Shown in pieces: positions 53,482-61,950 of a stretch of 64,000 nucleotides of DNA. The notes beneath the pieces were generated by a model. The model was not told the DNA's origin. It did no database searches and was given only the letters and a program-made list of their open reading frames with translations. The stretch spans positions 62,001-126,000 of the forward strand of contig CAKRHR010000002.1 in assembly GCA_934339005.1 (NCBI GenBank), in the 5' to 3' direction. The position numbers and the translations under genes are program-made. The DNA comes from an uncultured Catenibacillus sp. (lineage in GTDB: Bacteria; Bacillota; Clostridia; Lachnospirales; Lachnospiraceae). Within the stretch, counting starts at the first letter, position 1. Each line of letters opens with the position of its first letter.

Positions 53482-54423
53482 TTATTTATTAAGTAAGTCC
53501 TTGTATTGATTTTCAACATCAATCAGACGCATTTCAAAATCCTGTTTATTTTTCTGGCATAGTGTTTCAAGCAATAAGCCATTAAAAAAGGAAAGTAAGG
53601 CAGCTATATAAACAAACCCACATACAATAAGTGTTGGGAAGTTTGGTACAAGCCCGGACTGAAAATAAGTGATGAGTACAGGGATAAAAAAGGCTGTTGC
53701 AATAATTGCAAGGAGTATAGCCAGTGCTGAGAAAAACTTAAATGGTTTATAGTTTTTAAAAAGCCGGATAATTGTGCGAATAACTTTGAAACCATCTGAA
53801 AATGTATTTAGTTTAGATTCACTGCCTGTTGGTCTGTCCCTGTATTCGATAATAACATTGTCTACAGACATATTTTTATCAATTGCATGGATACTCATCT
53901 CTGTCTCAATCTCAAATCCTTTGGATAAAACAGGAAATGTTTTGACAAAGTGATAACTGAAACCGCGATAACCGGTCATGATATCTTTGATATGGCTTCT
54001 GAAAAGCGTATTGATACTTTTGCGCACGATACTGTTTCCGAAATTGTGGAACGGTCGCTTGTTTTCAGTAAAATATGTGGAGGAGAGACGATCTCCAACA
54101 ACCATATCTGTATGCTTTTCAAGTACAAGACGAGCAATTTCCGGAGCAAATTCTGCCGGGTAAGTATCATCACCATCAACCATAATATAGGCCTGTGCAT
54201 CGATTTCCCTAAACATTCTCCGGATAACATTGCCTTTTCCCTGTTGGTATTCATGGCGGACAACGGCACCGGCACTTTTGGCAATCTCTGCAGTGCCATC
54301 AGTTGAATTGTTATCATAGACATAAATTACTGCTTCCGGAAGGACTCTGTGATAATCTTTGATTACTTTTTCTATTGTCTGGCTTTCATTATAGCATGGA
54401 ATTAAAATTGCAATTTTATCCAT
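53482..54423 (-). CDS. GT2 polyprenyl-phosphate sugar synthase with membrane helices
   Basis: A 313-residue GtrB/DPM-like enzyme. The GT-A domain has IAILIPCYNESQTIEKVI, VYDNNSTDGTAEIAK near residue 34, HEYQQGKGNVIRRMF and MVDGDDTYPAEF (DxD near 78-81), then MTGYRGFSYHF. Two membrane helices lie at about 231-255 and 265-287, and a charged tail ends the protein. The conserved DGDDTYP box is that of undecaprenyl-phosphate glucosyl/mannosyltransferases. GAGG is nine bases before the ATG. A terminator (54452-54486) separates it from the transpeptidase operon upstream, so it may need its own promoter or readthrough. It is convergent with the GT-C-like gene at 51736. Confidence 0.87.
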   Translation of the reverse strand: MDKIAILIPCYNESQTIEKVIKDYHRVLPEAVIYVYDNNSTDGTAEIAKSAGAVVRHEYQQGKGNVIRRMFREIDAQAYIMVDGDDTYPAEFAPEIARLVLEKHTDMVVGDRLSSTYFTENKRPFHNFGNSIVRKSINTLFRSHIKDIMTGYRGFSYHFVKTFPVLSKGFEIETEMSIHAIDKNMSVDNVIIEYRDRPTGSESKLNTFSDGFKVIRTIIRLFKNYKPFKFFSALAILLAIIATAFFIPVLITYFQSGLVPNFPTLIVCGFVYIAALLSFFNGLLLETLCQKNKQDFEMRLIDVENQYKDLLNK

Positions 54424-54451
54424 AATAATTTACCTCATTAAATGATTTTTA

Positions 54452-54486
54452 ATAATAAAACAGAGTGGCTAAAATGCCACTCTGTT
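54452..54486 (-). terminator. Rho-independent terminator after the transpeptidase gene
   Basis: On the minus strand, AACAGAGTGGC and GCCACTCTGTT (54486-54476 and 54469-54459) form a perfect 11-base stem with a 6-base loop, followed by TTTTATTATT. It ends the manC-gmd-rmd-transpeptidase operon. Confidence 0.9.
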
Positions 54487-54522
54487 AGTATACAGCATAT
54501 ACTTGAACCCTGTCAATCGCGA

Positions 54523-56658
54523 TTAAATAGATGGGTCAGTTGGGTCATAACCATAATCACCACGAATGGTTACTGGATTAGGTCTTGCCGGTTTTTCAAA
54601 AGGTTCAAAACAAGATGTTGTTACAGTAACAGTTGAATTATAGCAATTATCATAAATCCATTTTGCATCACCAACTGTAAGACGAACACAGCCATGAGAA
54701 GCATTATTTCCAAGTTTTCTGTATTCAGAAACACTTAATGTGCGGTTGTTCTGGCTATAATACCAAGCTGAATGGAATAAATATGAGCCGTAAATCTGAG
54801 TAACATATTGACCCCATACACCACCCATAAGGCTTGTCCATCTCCAGCGATAGCCGAGATTGAATGTTCCCTTAACTGTAGGTGTACTTGCAGCACCAGT
54901 TGAGCAGATCATCGTTTTAACAGGAATAATATATCCATTATTACCGTCTTTAGCATATACAGTGACGGTATTTGTTGATGTGTTGACTGTTAAACGGTAA
55001 CTGGACTGGCGGCCGATAATGCCATCAACGTTTTGCTGAAGACGTCCGTTATTATCAAAATAATATTTATATCCGCCAATATATGTCCATCCGGTAGCCC
55101 GGGTATAGCCTTTCGAAGCATCAAAGTAGTATCTCTGACCGTTTAGCTTCTGCCATCCACTTAACATATTGCCATTTTTAATGTAATACCAACCGTTGGA
55201 TGTAGAGTTCCAACCTTCTTTATGAAGGGAAAGTCCCATCTTTGAAACAAGTGTTTCAAATTCTTTGCTTCCTGTCAGCTGGTTTAAAAATTTCTGCTTT
55301 GACTGCTGTAAAGTACGGATACAACCTGAGATTTCAGAAGGTGAAGCTCCTCTTTGCAAAATAGTTTCGTAGGCAAGTTCAATATAATCTTCATTGGACA
55401 ATGAACGGATATCTGCTGAAGTAATAAGTGCATTTAAGAAATCAATTACCGTTGCTTTGTTAGATATAATCTGTTCAGTCCACTGATTTAATTCAGAATC
55501 AGTAGCACTACGTTTGTACCAGCCTTTATATGCATTGTTAATGTACTTTGTTAAATCGGCATTTTGATCGCGGAATTCTGTAACTTCAAAATCACCTGGA
55601 ACCATGCCGTATTTTGCACATAATTCTTTAAATTCCTCAGATGCAAGAAAACCACGAAGGACATTTCGTTTTGACAATCCGTCTTCAAGTGTCTGAAGCC
55701 ATGCATTCAGACCTTCAGGATCTGAATTTCGATTGAGGATTGCTGTGTAAAGTGTATTGATATATTCAGTATTTGAAAGATTTTTTTCCTGAAATTCCTT
55801 GCTGAAAACAAAACCGGATACAACTTCAGAAGCGCTGTTAGCATGGTTTGCTAATACAGTAACCCATGCCTTTAAACCTTCAGAATCAGCATTTCGGTCA
55901 AGAATATATTTATATAAGTAATTCACAAAATGTGCAATATTCGGATGTTGATCCACAATCTCAGTTAATTGGATCTGTCCCGGAATAATTTCGTATTTTT
56001 GACATAAAGTTTTAAATTCGTCTGAACCGATGAATCCGGAACATACATATGCACGACTGAGTCCTTCAGATAAACAGTCTAACCATCCTGATTTGCCTGT
56101 AGGATCTGAACCACGGTCAAAAAGTGCATTATACATAATTTCAACAAAGTCTTCATCAGAATAGTTATTTGTTTTAAATTCGTCACTGAAAATAAAACCG
56201 CTGATGATATCAGCACCGGTTTTATCACCGGATTTTAATTGTGCAGTCCATGCATCCAGGCCATCTGGGTCAGGATTACGAAGAAGTAAAGTTGTATAGA
56301 GTCTGCTAACAAAATCTTTAGTTAGATCTTTGCTTGAAGCAGATGGTTCATTTTCAATGGAAATCATGGAGTCATTCGAGCTTTCCCCGGTTTCCTGAAT
56401 ATTTTCGGTTTCCTGGATATTTCCTGTTTCCTGGATATTTTCAGTTTCCTGAATATTTTCTGTACTCTGAATACTTTCCGTTTCGCGGATTTCTTCAGTT
56501 TTATCTTTACTAATATTTGATTCTTCAGTTTCTGTATATTCTGAAACAATGGATTCAGGCTGAGACGGGTTGAGTGCATCAGCAAAAGCCGTTGTTGGAA
56601 CTACAGTAGAAATTAGAAGGGATGCACACAATAAAGATGCTAAAACACTTTTTTTCAT
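54523..56658 (-). CDS. Secreted L,D-transpeptidase (YkuD) with six DUF4214 units and wall-binding repeats
   Basis: A 711-residue exported protein. The signal peptide KKSVLASLLCASLLISTVV ends near AFA. A linker with five copies of a six-residue unit (ENIQET) follows. Six DUF4214 units, three pairs, fill about 108-465; the last pair is degenerate (YKRSATDSELNQW, LQRGASPSEI). Aromatic wall-binding repeats (GWYYIKNGNMLSGW, QRYYFD, YKYYFD) span about 470-540. The YkuD domain is C-terminal, with FHSAWYY and the active site SHGCVRL (Cys near 655). It would make 3-3 cross-links in peptidoglycan or attach proteins to it. The gene is the last of an operon after rmd (24-base gap). Here DUF4214 is N-terminal, unlike in the LRR/CAP/M6 proteins. 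Confidence 0.93.
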   Translation of the reverse strand: MKKSVLASLLCASLLISTVVPTTAFADALNPSQPESIVSEYTETEESNISKDKTEEIRETESIQSTENIQETENIQETGNIQETENIQETGESSNDSMISIENEPSASSKDLTKDFVSRLYTTLLLRNPDPDGLDAWTAQLKSGDKTGADIISGFIFSDEFKTNNYSDEDFVEIMYNALFDRGSDPTGKSGWLDCLSEGLSRAYVCSGFIGSDEFKTLCQKYEIIPGQIQLTEIVDQHPNIAHFVNYLYKYILDRNADSEGLKAWVTVLANHANSASEVVSGFVFSKEFQEKNLSNTEYINTLYTAILNRNSDPEGLNAWLQTLEDGLSKRNVLRGFLASEEFKELCAKYGMVPGDFEVTEFRDQNADLTKYINNAYKGWYKRSATDSELNQWTEQIISNKATVIDFLNALITSADIRSLSNEDYIELAYETILQRGASPSEISGCIRTLQQSKQKFLNQLTGSKEFETLVSKMGLSLHKEGWNSTSNGWYYIKNGNMLSGWQKLNGQRYYFDASKGYTRATGWTYIGGYKYYFDNNGRLQQNVDGIIGRQSSYRLTVNTSTNTVTVYAKDGNNGYIIPVKTMICSTGAASTPTVKGTFNLGYRWRWTSLMGGVWGQYVTQIYGSYLFHSAWYYSQNNRTLSVSEYRKLGNNASHGCVRLTVGDAKWIYDNCYNSTVTVTTSCFEPFEKPARPNPVTIRGDYGYDPTDPSI

Positions 56659-56682
56659 AATAATCAGTCCTTCTTTCCGTGG

Positions 56683-57615
56683 TTATTGACGCCAGTAATT
56701 GAGTGTTTCAAGCAGTGTTTGATCAAGCGGAATTTCAGGTTTCCATGAAATACATGCCTGAAGTTTGGATATATCTGCTTCAATGATCGGTACATCTACA
56801 GGACGGAGTTTGTTCACATCTGTTTCAACTGTAATGTTAGAATTTGACAGTTGAAGAATGCGATCTAAAAGTTCCTGAATAGCAATAGCGTGACCACTGC
56901 CGATATTATAAGTCTCACCGGCCTGACCATGCTGGATCAGGAGACCGTAAGCCCGTACTACGTCACGGACATCTGTAAAATCTCTCTTCGCACTGAGATT
57001 TCCTACACGAATAACTGGTTCGGAATTTCCTTTTTCAATTTCGGCAACTTGTTTACAAAAATCTGATACTACAAAAGCAGGTGCCTGCTCAGGACCAATA
57101 TGATTAAATGCACGTACTAGCATCACATCCATATGATAGGCTTGTGCATAAATAGAACCGATCATGTTCTGACATACTTTTGTCGCAGCATATATATTCC
57201 CTGGACGTGGTAATGTACCTTCTGAAACAGGAATATTTTCAGAAGATATATGACCATATTCTTCACCGGAACCTATAAGAAGGATTTTTGGTGAGAGATC
57301 AGCTTCACGTATGGCATCCAAAAGGTTAAGACATCCTTTAATATTGATGTCAACTGTGAGCGCAGGTTTTTTCCATGATAATGCAACTGAACTTTGGGCA
57401 GCCAGATGAAAAATATAATCCGGTTGGATTTGTTTCAGAGTTTGAAGAATCTCTTCTTTTTCTAAAATATTTAAGTCAAGGATGGTTGCATGATCAAATT
57501 GGATATCTTCCTGAGGAAGTTTGGTAGCATAAAGCTGCCAAGGATATGTTTCTGATAAATGGGCAAGCAGGTATTTGCCCACAAAACCTGCTGCCCCTAT
57601 AATTAAAGCTTTCAT
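56683..57615 (-). CDS. rmd: GDP-6-deoxy-D-lyxo-4-hexulose reductase (Rmd-like)
   Basis: A 310-residue short-chain dehydrogenase/extended type. IIGAAGFVGKYL at residues 5-16 is the NAD(P)-binding loop, LAAQSSVALSW near 71, GSGEEYG near 115, and the catalytic Y142-x3-K146. The blocks RAFNHIGPEQAPAFV, RDFTDVRDVVRAYGLL, GETYNIGSG and a C-terminal WKPEI match Rmd of Pseudomonas as recalled, and not the GDP-fucose synthase Fcl. With gmd just upstream (18-base gap) it would reduce the Gmd product to GDP-D-rhamnose. It is in one operon with manC and gmd. The alternative is a related GDP-hexose reductase giving GDP-6-deoxy-talose or similar. Confidence 0.85.
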   Translation of the reverse strand: MKALIIGAAGFVGKYLLAHLSETYPWQLYATKLPQEDIQFDHATILDLNILEKEEILQTLKQIQPDYIFHLAAQSSVALSWKKPALTVDINIKGCLNLLDAIREADLSPKILLIGSGEEYGHISSENIPVSEGTLPRPGNIYAATKVCQNMIGSIYAQAYHMDVMLVRAFNHIGPEQAPAFVVSDFCKQVAEIEKGNSEPVIRVGNLSAKRDFTDVRDVVRAYGLLIQHGQAGETYNIGSGHAIAIQELLDRILQLSNSNITVETDVNKLRPVDVPIIEADISKLQACISWKPEIPLDQTLLETLNYWRQ

Positions 57616-57633
57616 CCGAGTGTTCCTGTTTAA

Positions 57634-58665
57634 TTAAAGCTTTGAAGCCTTGATTTCTTTTTCAACGAGTTCAAGATCATTTTTAACCATGCGTTCAACA
57701 AGATTTGAGAATGAAATATCACGTTTCCATCCAAGCTTTTCTTCGGCTTTAGCAGGATTGCCAAGGAGAATATCTACTTCTGCAGGACGGAAGAATGCAG
57801 GATTTACTTTAACAACGACTTTTCCGGTTGCTTTATCTGTACCAATCTCGTCAACACCTGTACCAGTCCATTCAATATCCATATCTACATGCTTGAATGC
57901 AGTGTCTACAAATTCACGAACAGTTCTTGTTTCATTTGTTGCGATCACGTAATCATCAGGTGTATCCTGCTGAAGCATCAGCCACATAGCTTTAACGTAG
58001 TCTTTTGAATGACCCCAGTCACGTTTGGAATCAAGGTTACCAAGTTCTACATGATCCTGGATACCGAGTTTGATACGTGCAACAGCATCTGTAATCTTAC
58101 GTGTAACAAATTCTTTACCACGACGTTCACTCTCATGGTTGAAAAGAATACCGCTGCATGCATAGAGGTTATAACTTTCACGGTAATTCTTTGTGATCCA
58201 GTGACCATAAAGTTTAGCAACACCATAAGGGCTTCTTGGATAAAATGGTGTAGTTTCGCACTGAGGAATAGCCTGTACAAGACCAAACATTTCAGAAGTA
58301 GAAGCCTGATAAAAATGTGCTTCAGGTTTAACGATACGAATAGCTTCAAGCATATTTGTTACACCAAGAGCATCAATATCTGCTGTTGCAAGTGGCTGTT
58401 CCCAGCTTGTTGCAACGAATGACTGTGCTGCAAGGTTGTAAACTTCATCAGCCTGTGAGATTTTCATAGCTGTGATCAGAGAAACAGGGTCAGTCATATC
58501 AGCATAAATAAAGTGGATCTTGTCTTTGATATGATCTACGTTACCATAATCTACAACACTTTTACGGCGCATAATACCATATACATTATAACCTTTTTCA
58601 AGAAGCAGTTCTGCAAGATATGAACCGTCCTGACCTGTAATACCTGTAATTAATGCATTTTTCAT
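57634..58665 (-). CDS. gmd: GDP-mannose 4,6-dehydratase
   Basis: A 343-residue enzyme converting GDP-mannose to GDP-4-keto-6-deoxy-mannose. It shows ALITGITGQDGSYLAELLL at residues 4-22, GIMRRKS, the ASTSEMFG catalytic region near 121-128, FYPRSPYGVAKLYGHW with Tyr147 and Lys151, and NHESERRGKEFVTRKI and NLDSKRDWGHSKDYVKAMW, all diagnostic of Gmd. It lies between manC (12-base gap) and rmd. Length is normal. Together the three genes form a GDP-D-rhamnose pathway, if the Rmd assignment holds. Confidence 0.96.
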   Translation of the reverse strand: MKNALITGITGQDGSYLAELLLEKGYNVYGIMRRKSVVDYGNVDHIKDKIHFIYADMTDPVSLITAMKISQADEVYNLAAQSFVATSWEQPLATADIDALGVTNMLEAIRIVKPEAHFYQASTSEMFGLVQAIPQCETTPFYPRSPYGVAKLYGHWITKNYRESYNLYACSGILFNHESERRGKEFVTRKITDAVARIKLGIQDHVELGNLDSKRDWGHSKDYVKAMWLMLQQDTPDDYVIATNETRTVREFVDTAFKHVDMDIEWTGTGVDEIGTDKATGKVVVKVNPAFFRPAEVDILLGNPAKAEEKLGWKRDISFSNLVERMVKNDLELVEKEIKASKL

Positions 58666-58677
58666 GTTTATTCTCTC

Positions 58678-59748
58678 CTATAAATATTGATTTAAATTTT
58701 TATTTCTAATCATTTCCAGAATCTTTTTAATATCTCCTGCAGATGATTTGTCACAGATTAATGTAGCATCTTCTGTATCGACAACAATTGTATCTTTCAT
58801 GCCAACAACAGCGATAAGTTTGTCTTTTGCTTCGATAGTACAATTCTTTGTACCATAAGATAATACATTGCCGGTAAGACAGTTGCCATCTTCATCAGCA
58901 CCTTTGATTCGCTCAATGGCAAGCCATGAACCAACATCATCCCAACCAAAATTTCCTGGGAGGACAAAGATATCAGAAGCTTTTTCCATGATACCGTAAT
59001 CGATAGATACAGATTCTAATTCAGGGAATATCTGCTTTAATGCAACATCTTCATCCGGTGTACCAATGGCTGCCTGAATCTTTTTAAGACCATCATACAT
59101 ATCAGGAATGAAAGTCTTGATATTGTTGATAATAGATGAAACTTTCCAGATAAACATTCCGCTGTTCCATAAATATTTTCCGGATGCAAGGTATTCTTTG
59201 GCAAGCTCAATATTTGGCTTTTCTACAAAACGCTCAACTTCAAAACCATTGAGCTTTGGTGAATCGACATTCATCTTGATGTAGCCATAGCCTGTTTCAG
59301 GGTAGTTTGGTGTAATTCCAAGTGTCACCAAATTGTTTTCCTGTTCAGCGATAGCGCATGCATCTTCAAGTGTTTTGACGAAAATGTCATTACTCTTGAT
59401 AAGATGGTCTGATGGCAGTACAAACATGAGTGCATCTTCGTATTTTGCCGAGATATGCATAGCACCAAGACCAATACAAGGTGCTGTATTACGACCTACA
59501 GGTTCACATAAAATATTCTGAGGTGGCAATGCCGGAAGCTGTTCCTGTACAAGTTCACGGTAATCGTTGTTTGTTGCAATATAAATATCTTCTATATCCA
59601 CAAGTGGAAGAATACGCTCAACGGTTAACTGAATCATCGTTTTACCGTCGTTTGTCAGTGACAAAAACTGTTTAGGCAGAGTCTTACGACTTTTAGGCCA
59701 AAAACGTTCACCGCGGCCACCAGCCATAATCAAGGCTGTTTTCTTCAT
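58678..59748 (-). CDS. manC: Mannose-1-phosphate guanylyltransferase
   Basis: ATG at 59748 is nine bases from AAGGAGG (59764-59758); an in-frame ATG at 59778 is upstream of that site and is rejected. The 356-residue protein begins KKTALIMAGGRGERFWPKS and has RKTLPKQFL, EPVGRNTAPCIGLGA, LPSDHLI, FVEKPNIELAKEY, YLWNSGMFIWKV and FGWDDVGSW. These are the complete GDP-mannose pyrophosphorylase motifs. There is no isomerase cupin domain, so it makes only GDP-mannose from mannose-1-phosphate and GTP. It is the first gene of the manC-gmd-rmd-transpeptidase operon. A stem-loop (59779-59808) lies in the region before it. Confidence 0.95.
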   Translation of the reverse strand: MKKTALIMAGGRGERFWPKSRKTLPKQFLSLTNDGKTMIQLTVERILPLVDIEDIYIATNNDYRELVQEQLPALPPQNILCEPVGRNTAPCIGLGAMHISAKYEDALMFVLPSDHLIKSNDIFVKTLEDACAIAEQENNLVTLGITPNYPETGYGYIKMNVDSPKLNGFEVERFVEKPNIELAKEYLASGKYLWNSGMFIWKVSSIINNIKTFIPDMYDGLKKIQAAIGTPDEDVALKQIFPELESVSIDYGIMEKASDIFVLPGNFGWDDVGSWLAIERIKGADEDGNCLTGNVLSYGTKNCTIEAKDKLIAVVGMKDTIVVDTEDATLICDKSSAGDIKKILEMIRNKNLNQYL

Positions 59749-59778
59749 AGAGTTGATCCTCCTTATTTTAGATAACAA

Positions 59779-59808
59779 ATACGGGTATATTTAGAGATAT
59801 ACCCGTAT
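59779..59808 (-). other. Perfect inverted repeat before manC
   Basis: ATACGGGTATAT (59779-59790) and ATATACCCGTAT (59797-59808) form a 12-base stem with a 6-base loop. Minus-strand DNA after it is only moderately T-rich (TTGTTATCT). It may end the NlpC/P60 transcript, or form part of the manC leader. Confidence 0.55.
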
Positions 59809-59873
59809 ATAGAATACTATAAAATAAATTAAAAAACAATAAAATTAAGTAAATTGTAAAAATCTTAACAATT

Positions 59874-61688
59874 TTAAACAAATGGACGGACAACACCGGC
59901 AACATATTGATGGAAGTCAGTAATCATAGGTCCGACAATAACTTTATTGGCTGGTTCGCACCAGGCTTCAATAACCTGATTATTGCCAAGATAAATAGCT
60001 ACATGAATGATTTTACCGGTGGTTGCACTCTTGTAAAAGATTAAATCTCCCCGCTGGCGGTCTGCATAAGAAACATGTTTAAATTTTGATGATGCGTACA
60101 TATTGGCGGATTCAAATTCATAACCCGGATGAGAGTGGCGGACAGGGTTAATTGGTGACAAATCAAGTCCGGCAGCATAAAGTGCCTGCATGACAAGTCC
60201 GCTGCAGTCAACACCTTGTCCGGGCGCACCTGAAGCACCGACAACATATGGCGTTCCAAGATAATCATAAGCTCTGCCGATCATTGCTTCAATACAATCA
60301 CTGCGTGTGCTGTTTTTGTTTACTCTGATCGGAGAAATGTATGTACCAAGGTTATACCAGTCGCTCTCGCTGAAACCGAGCGCTTTCCATGTTTTTAACC
60401 CAACGATGCCATCAACTTTAAGTCCATGAGCTTTTTGAAAGTCAATGACACTTTGTCTGGTTTGTGGACCGTAACGTGCCGGTGTAGCCATACCTATATA
60501 TTTTCCGTGGTTAACTCCGAGTTTTTTGATAACATAGGCTACCTTAAGACCTTCATAGCCGGAAGATAATTCATATCCGCCTCCGCTTAAAGGTTTTATG
60601 GAATCCTGTATCTGGTAATATTGGGAAGGATTCTGGTAAACACGTTCATTATTTTCAATGGTTCCGCGTTCGACACCATAATCTGCACATATTTGTGTAA
60701 ATTCTACAGAATCAATAAATCCCTTTAGTACATAATCTCTTGTGTGATTACTCTGAAGAACATTGATCCAGTCTGTATGTCCCTTGCTATCTGCGGTACG
60801 GTCAAGTAATGTGGCATACAGAATATCCACATAGTCATCATCAGATAAGTTCTTTCCCTGGAATTCGTTACTGTGTATAAATCCATAAACTGTAATTGCT
60901 GCGGTTTCTTTTTTGGAAACAAGATTTGAAACCCATGCACGGCGGCCGGAGTCATCTGCATCTCTTGACAAAATAAGTTTATATAAACGATTGACAAAAC
61001 GAGTTGTTTTCGGATTGATATCTAATAAATCAACCATTGTTAATTGCCCGGATACAATACCGATATCGCTGCATGATTTTATAAATTCCTGGGAACGAAT
61101 AAATTCATCACAGATAAATCGCCTGCTAAAGCCTTCATTAAGCACTTTAAGCCAGGAAGCCTTTCCTTCGCCGTCAGGTTCCCGTCCAAGAATTGTATGG
61201 TAGAGCGTAGATACAAATTCTTCATCAGAGGTATTTTTCTCCTGGAATTCAGGACTGAAAATAAAACCAAAAATTAAATCTGCACCTGTTTTTGACTGGT
61301 TTTCAAGTCCTGTATACCAGTCATAAAAACCTGTTTCATCAGGTTCACGATTCAAAATAATATTGTATAGGCGTGTGACAAAATCAGCGATTTTTTCATT
61401 GCTTACAGAAAATTCCGGAATGTTTTCAATGGATGGTATTGTGTCAGTTGAAGATGCATCCTCCGGAGTAATTGTTTCAGCAGTGTTGGAAATTGTGGTA
61501 TCTGCATTGTCAGGCTGCCCAGCAGTTTCTGCAGTTTCAATAGTTTCAGCAGTTTCAGAAGACGCTGCTGAATTTTCAGTAGTTTCATAAGTTGATGGTG
61601 TATCTGCATATGTATTGACAGAATATGTAGATATGAGTGTTGAAGCTGTAAATATTGTACACAATGATAATATTAGTTTCCGATTCAT
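59874..61688 (-). CDS. Secreted NlpC/P60 peptidoglycan hydrolase with DUF4214 repeats
   Basis: A 604-residue exported protein; GGGAGG lies ten bases before the ATG at 61688. The signal peptide RKLILSLCTIFTASTLISTY ends near TYA. A Thr/Glu/Ala-rich linker leads to four DUF4214 units (about 103-345). A PG_binding_1 domain (about 365-440; VIDFQKAHGLKVDGIVGLKTW) and an NlpC/P60 domain (about 460-604) follow, with DCSGLV (Cys near 494), GDLIFY and HVAIYLGN (His near 561). Such enzymes cut stem peptides, commonly gamma-D-Glu to meso-Dap. As in the transpeptidase, the catalytic part is C-terminal. It is separated from manC by 125 bases with weak hairpins. Confidence 0.93.
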   Translation of the reverse strand: MNRKLILSLCTIFTASTLISTYSVNTYADTPSTYETTENSAASSETAETIETAETAGQPDNADTTISNTAETITPEDASSTDTIPSIENIPEFSVSNEKIADFVTRLYNIILNREPDETGFYDWYTGLENQSKTGADLIFGFIFSPEFQEKNTSDEEFVSTLYHTILGREPDGEGKASWLKVLNEGFSRRFICDEFIRSQEFIKSCSDIGIVSGQLTMVDLLDINPKTTRFVNRLYKLILSRDADDSGRRAWVSNLVSKKETAAITVYGFIHSNEFQGKNLSDDDYVDILYATLLDRTADSKGHTDWINVLQSNHTRDYVLKGFIDSVEFTQICADYGVERGTIENNERVYQNPSQYYQIQDSIKPLSGGGYELSSGYEGLKVAYVIKKLGVNHGKYIGMATPARYGPQTRQSVIDFQKAHGLKVDGIVGLKTWKALGFSESDWYNLGTYISPIRVNKNSTRSDCIEAMIGRAYDYLGTPYVVGASGAPGQGVDCSGLVMQALYAAGLDLSPINPVRHSHPGYEFESANMYASSKFKHVSYADRQRGDLIFYKSATTGKIIHVAIYLGNNQVIEAWCEPANKVIVGPMITDFHQYVAGVVRPFV

Positions 61689-61828
61689 TTATACGTTTCC
61701 TCCCAAAAAAATGTTTTTAATGTAAAAATTATGCACTATTTATATTATACATTATTTATATATAAAAGTGTTAATTATGAAACAAAATTAAATATTATTA
61801 AGAAAAACTTAAGGTATTGTTCTGTGAG

Positions 61829-61857
61829 TTTACTTTTCTTGCATTTAAAGGTATAAT
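61829..61857 (+). promoter_or_regulatory. Predicted sigma-A promoter before the GMP/PMI fusion
   Basis: TTTACT (61829-61834), a 17-base spacer and a perfect TATAAT (61852-61857). The leader to the ATG at 61951 is about 85 bases. The divergent gene at 61688 probably has its own AT-rich promoter (TATAAT on the minus strand at 61749-61744). Confidence 0.6.
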
Positions 61858-61950
61858 AAAGCGGTCAGTTAACCTTAGAAAATATTATTCAAAGTTAAGA
61901 TTCAATGCTTCTAAATAATGTGCATGATAAATTAAGGAGAGAATATAAAA

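Noticed and set aside
53950..54323. Plus-strand frames of up to 118 residues opposite the GT2 gene
   Set aside because: They are antisense to conserved GT2 motifs of the 53482 gene and have no supported start.
58009..58422. Plus-strand 137-residue frame within gmd
   Set aside because: It is the antisense of a highly conserved gmd sequence; no ribosome site or recognisable domain.
882..61688. Sortase signals (LPXTG) at the ends of the DUF4214 proteins
   Set aside because: The C-termini end in YGIK/YGIQ, catalytic domains or a polar tail; no LPXTG, hydrophobic helix and basic tail was seen.
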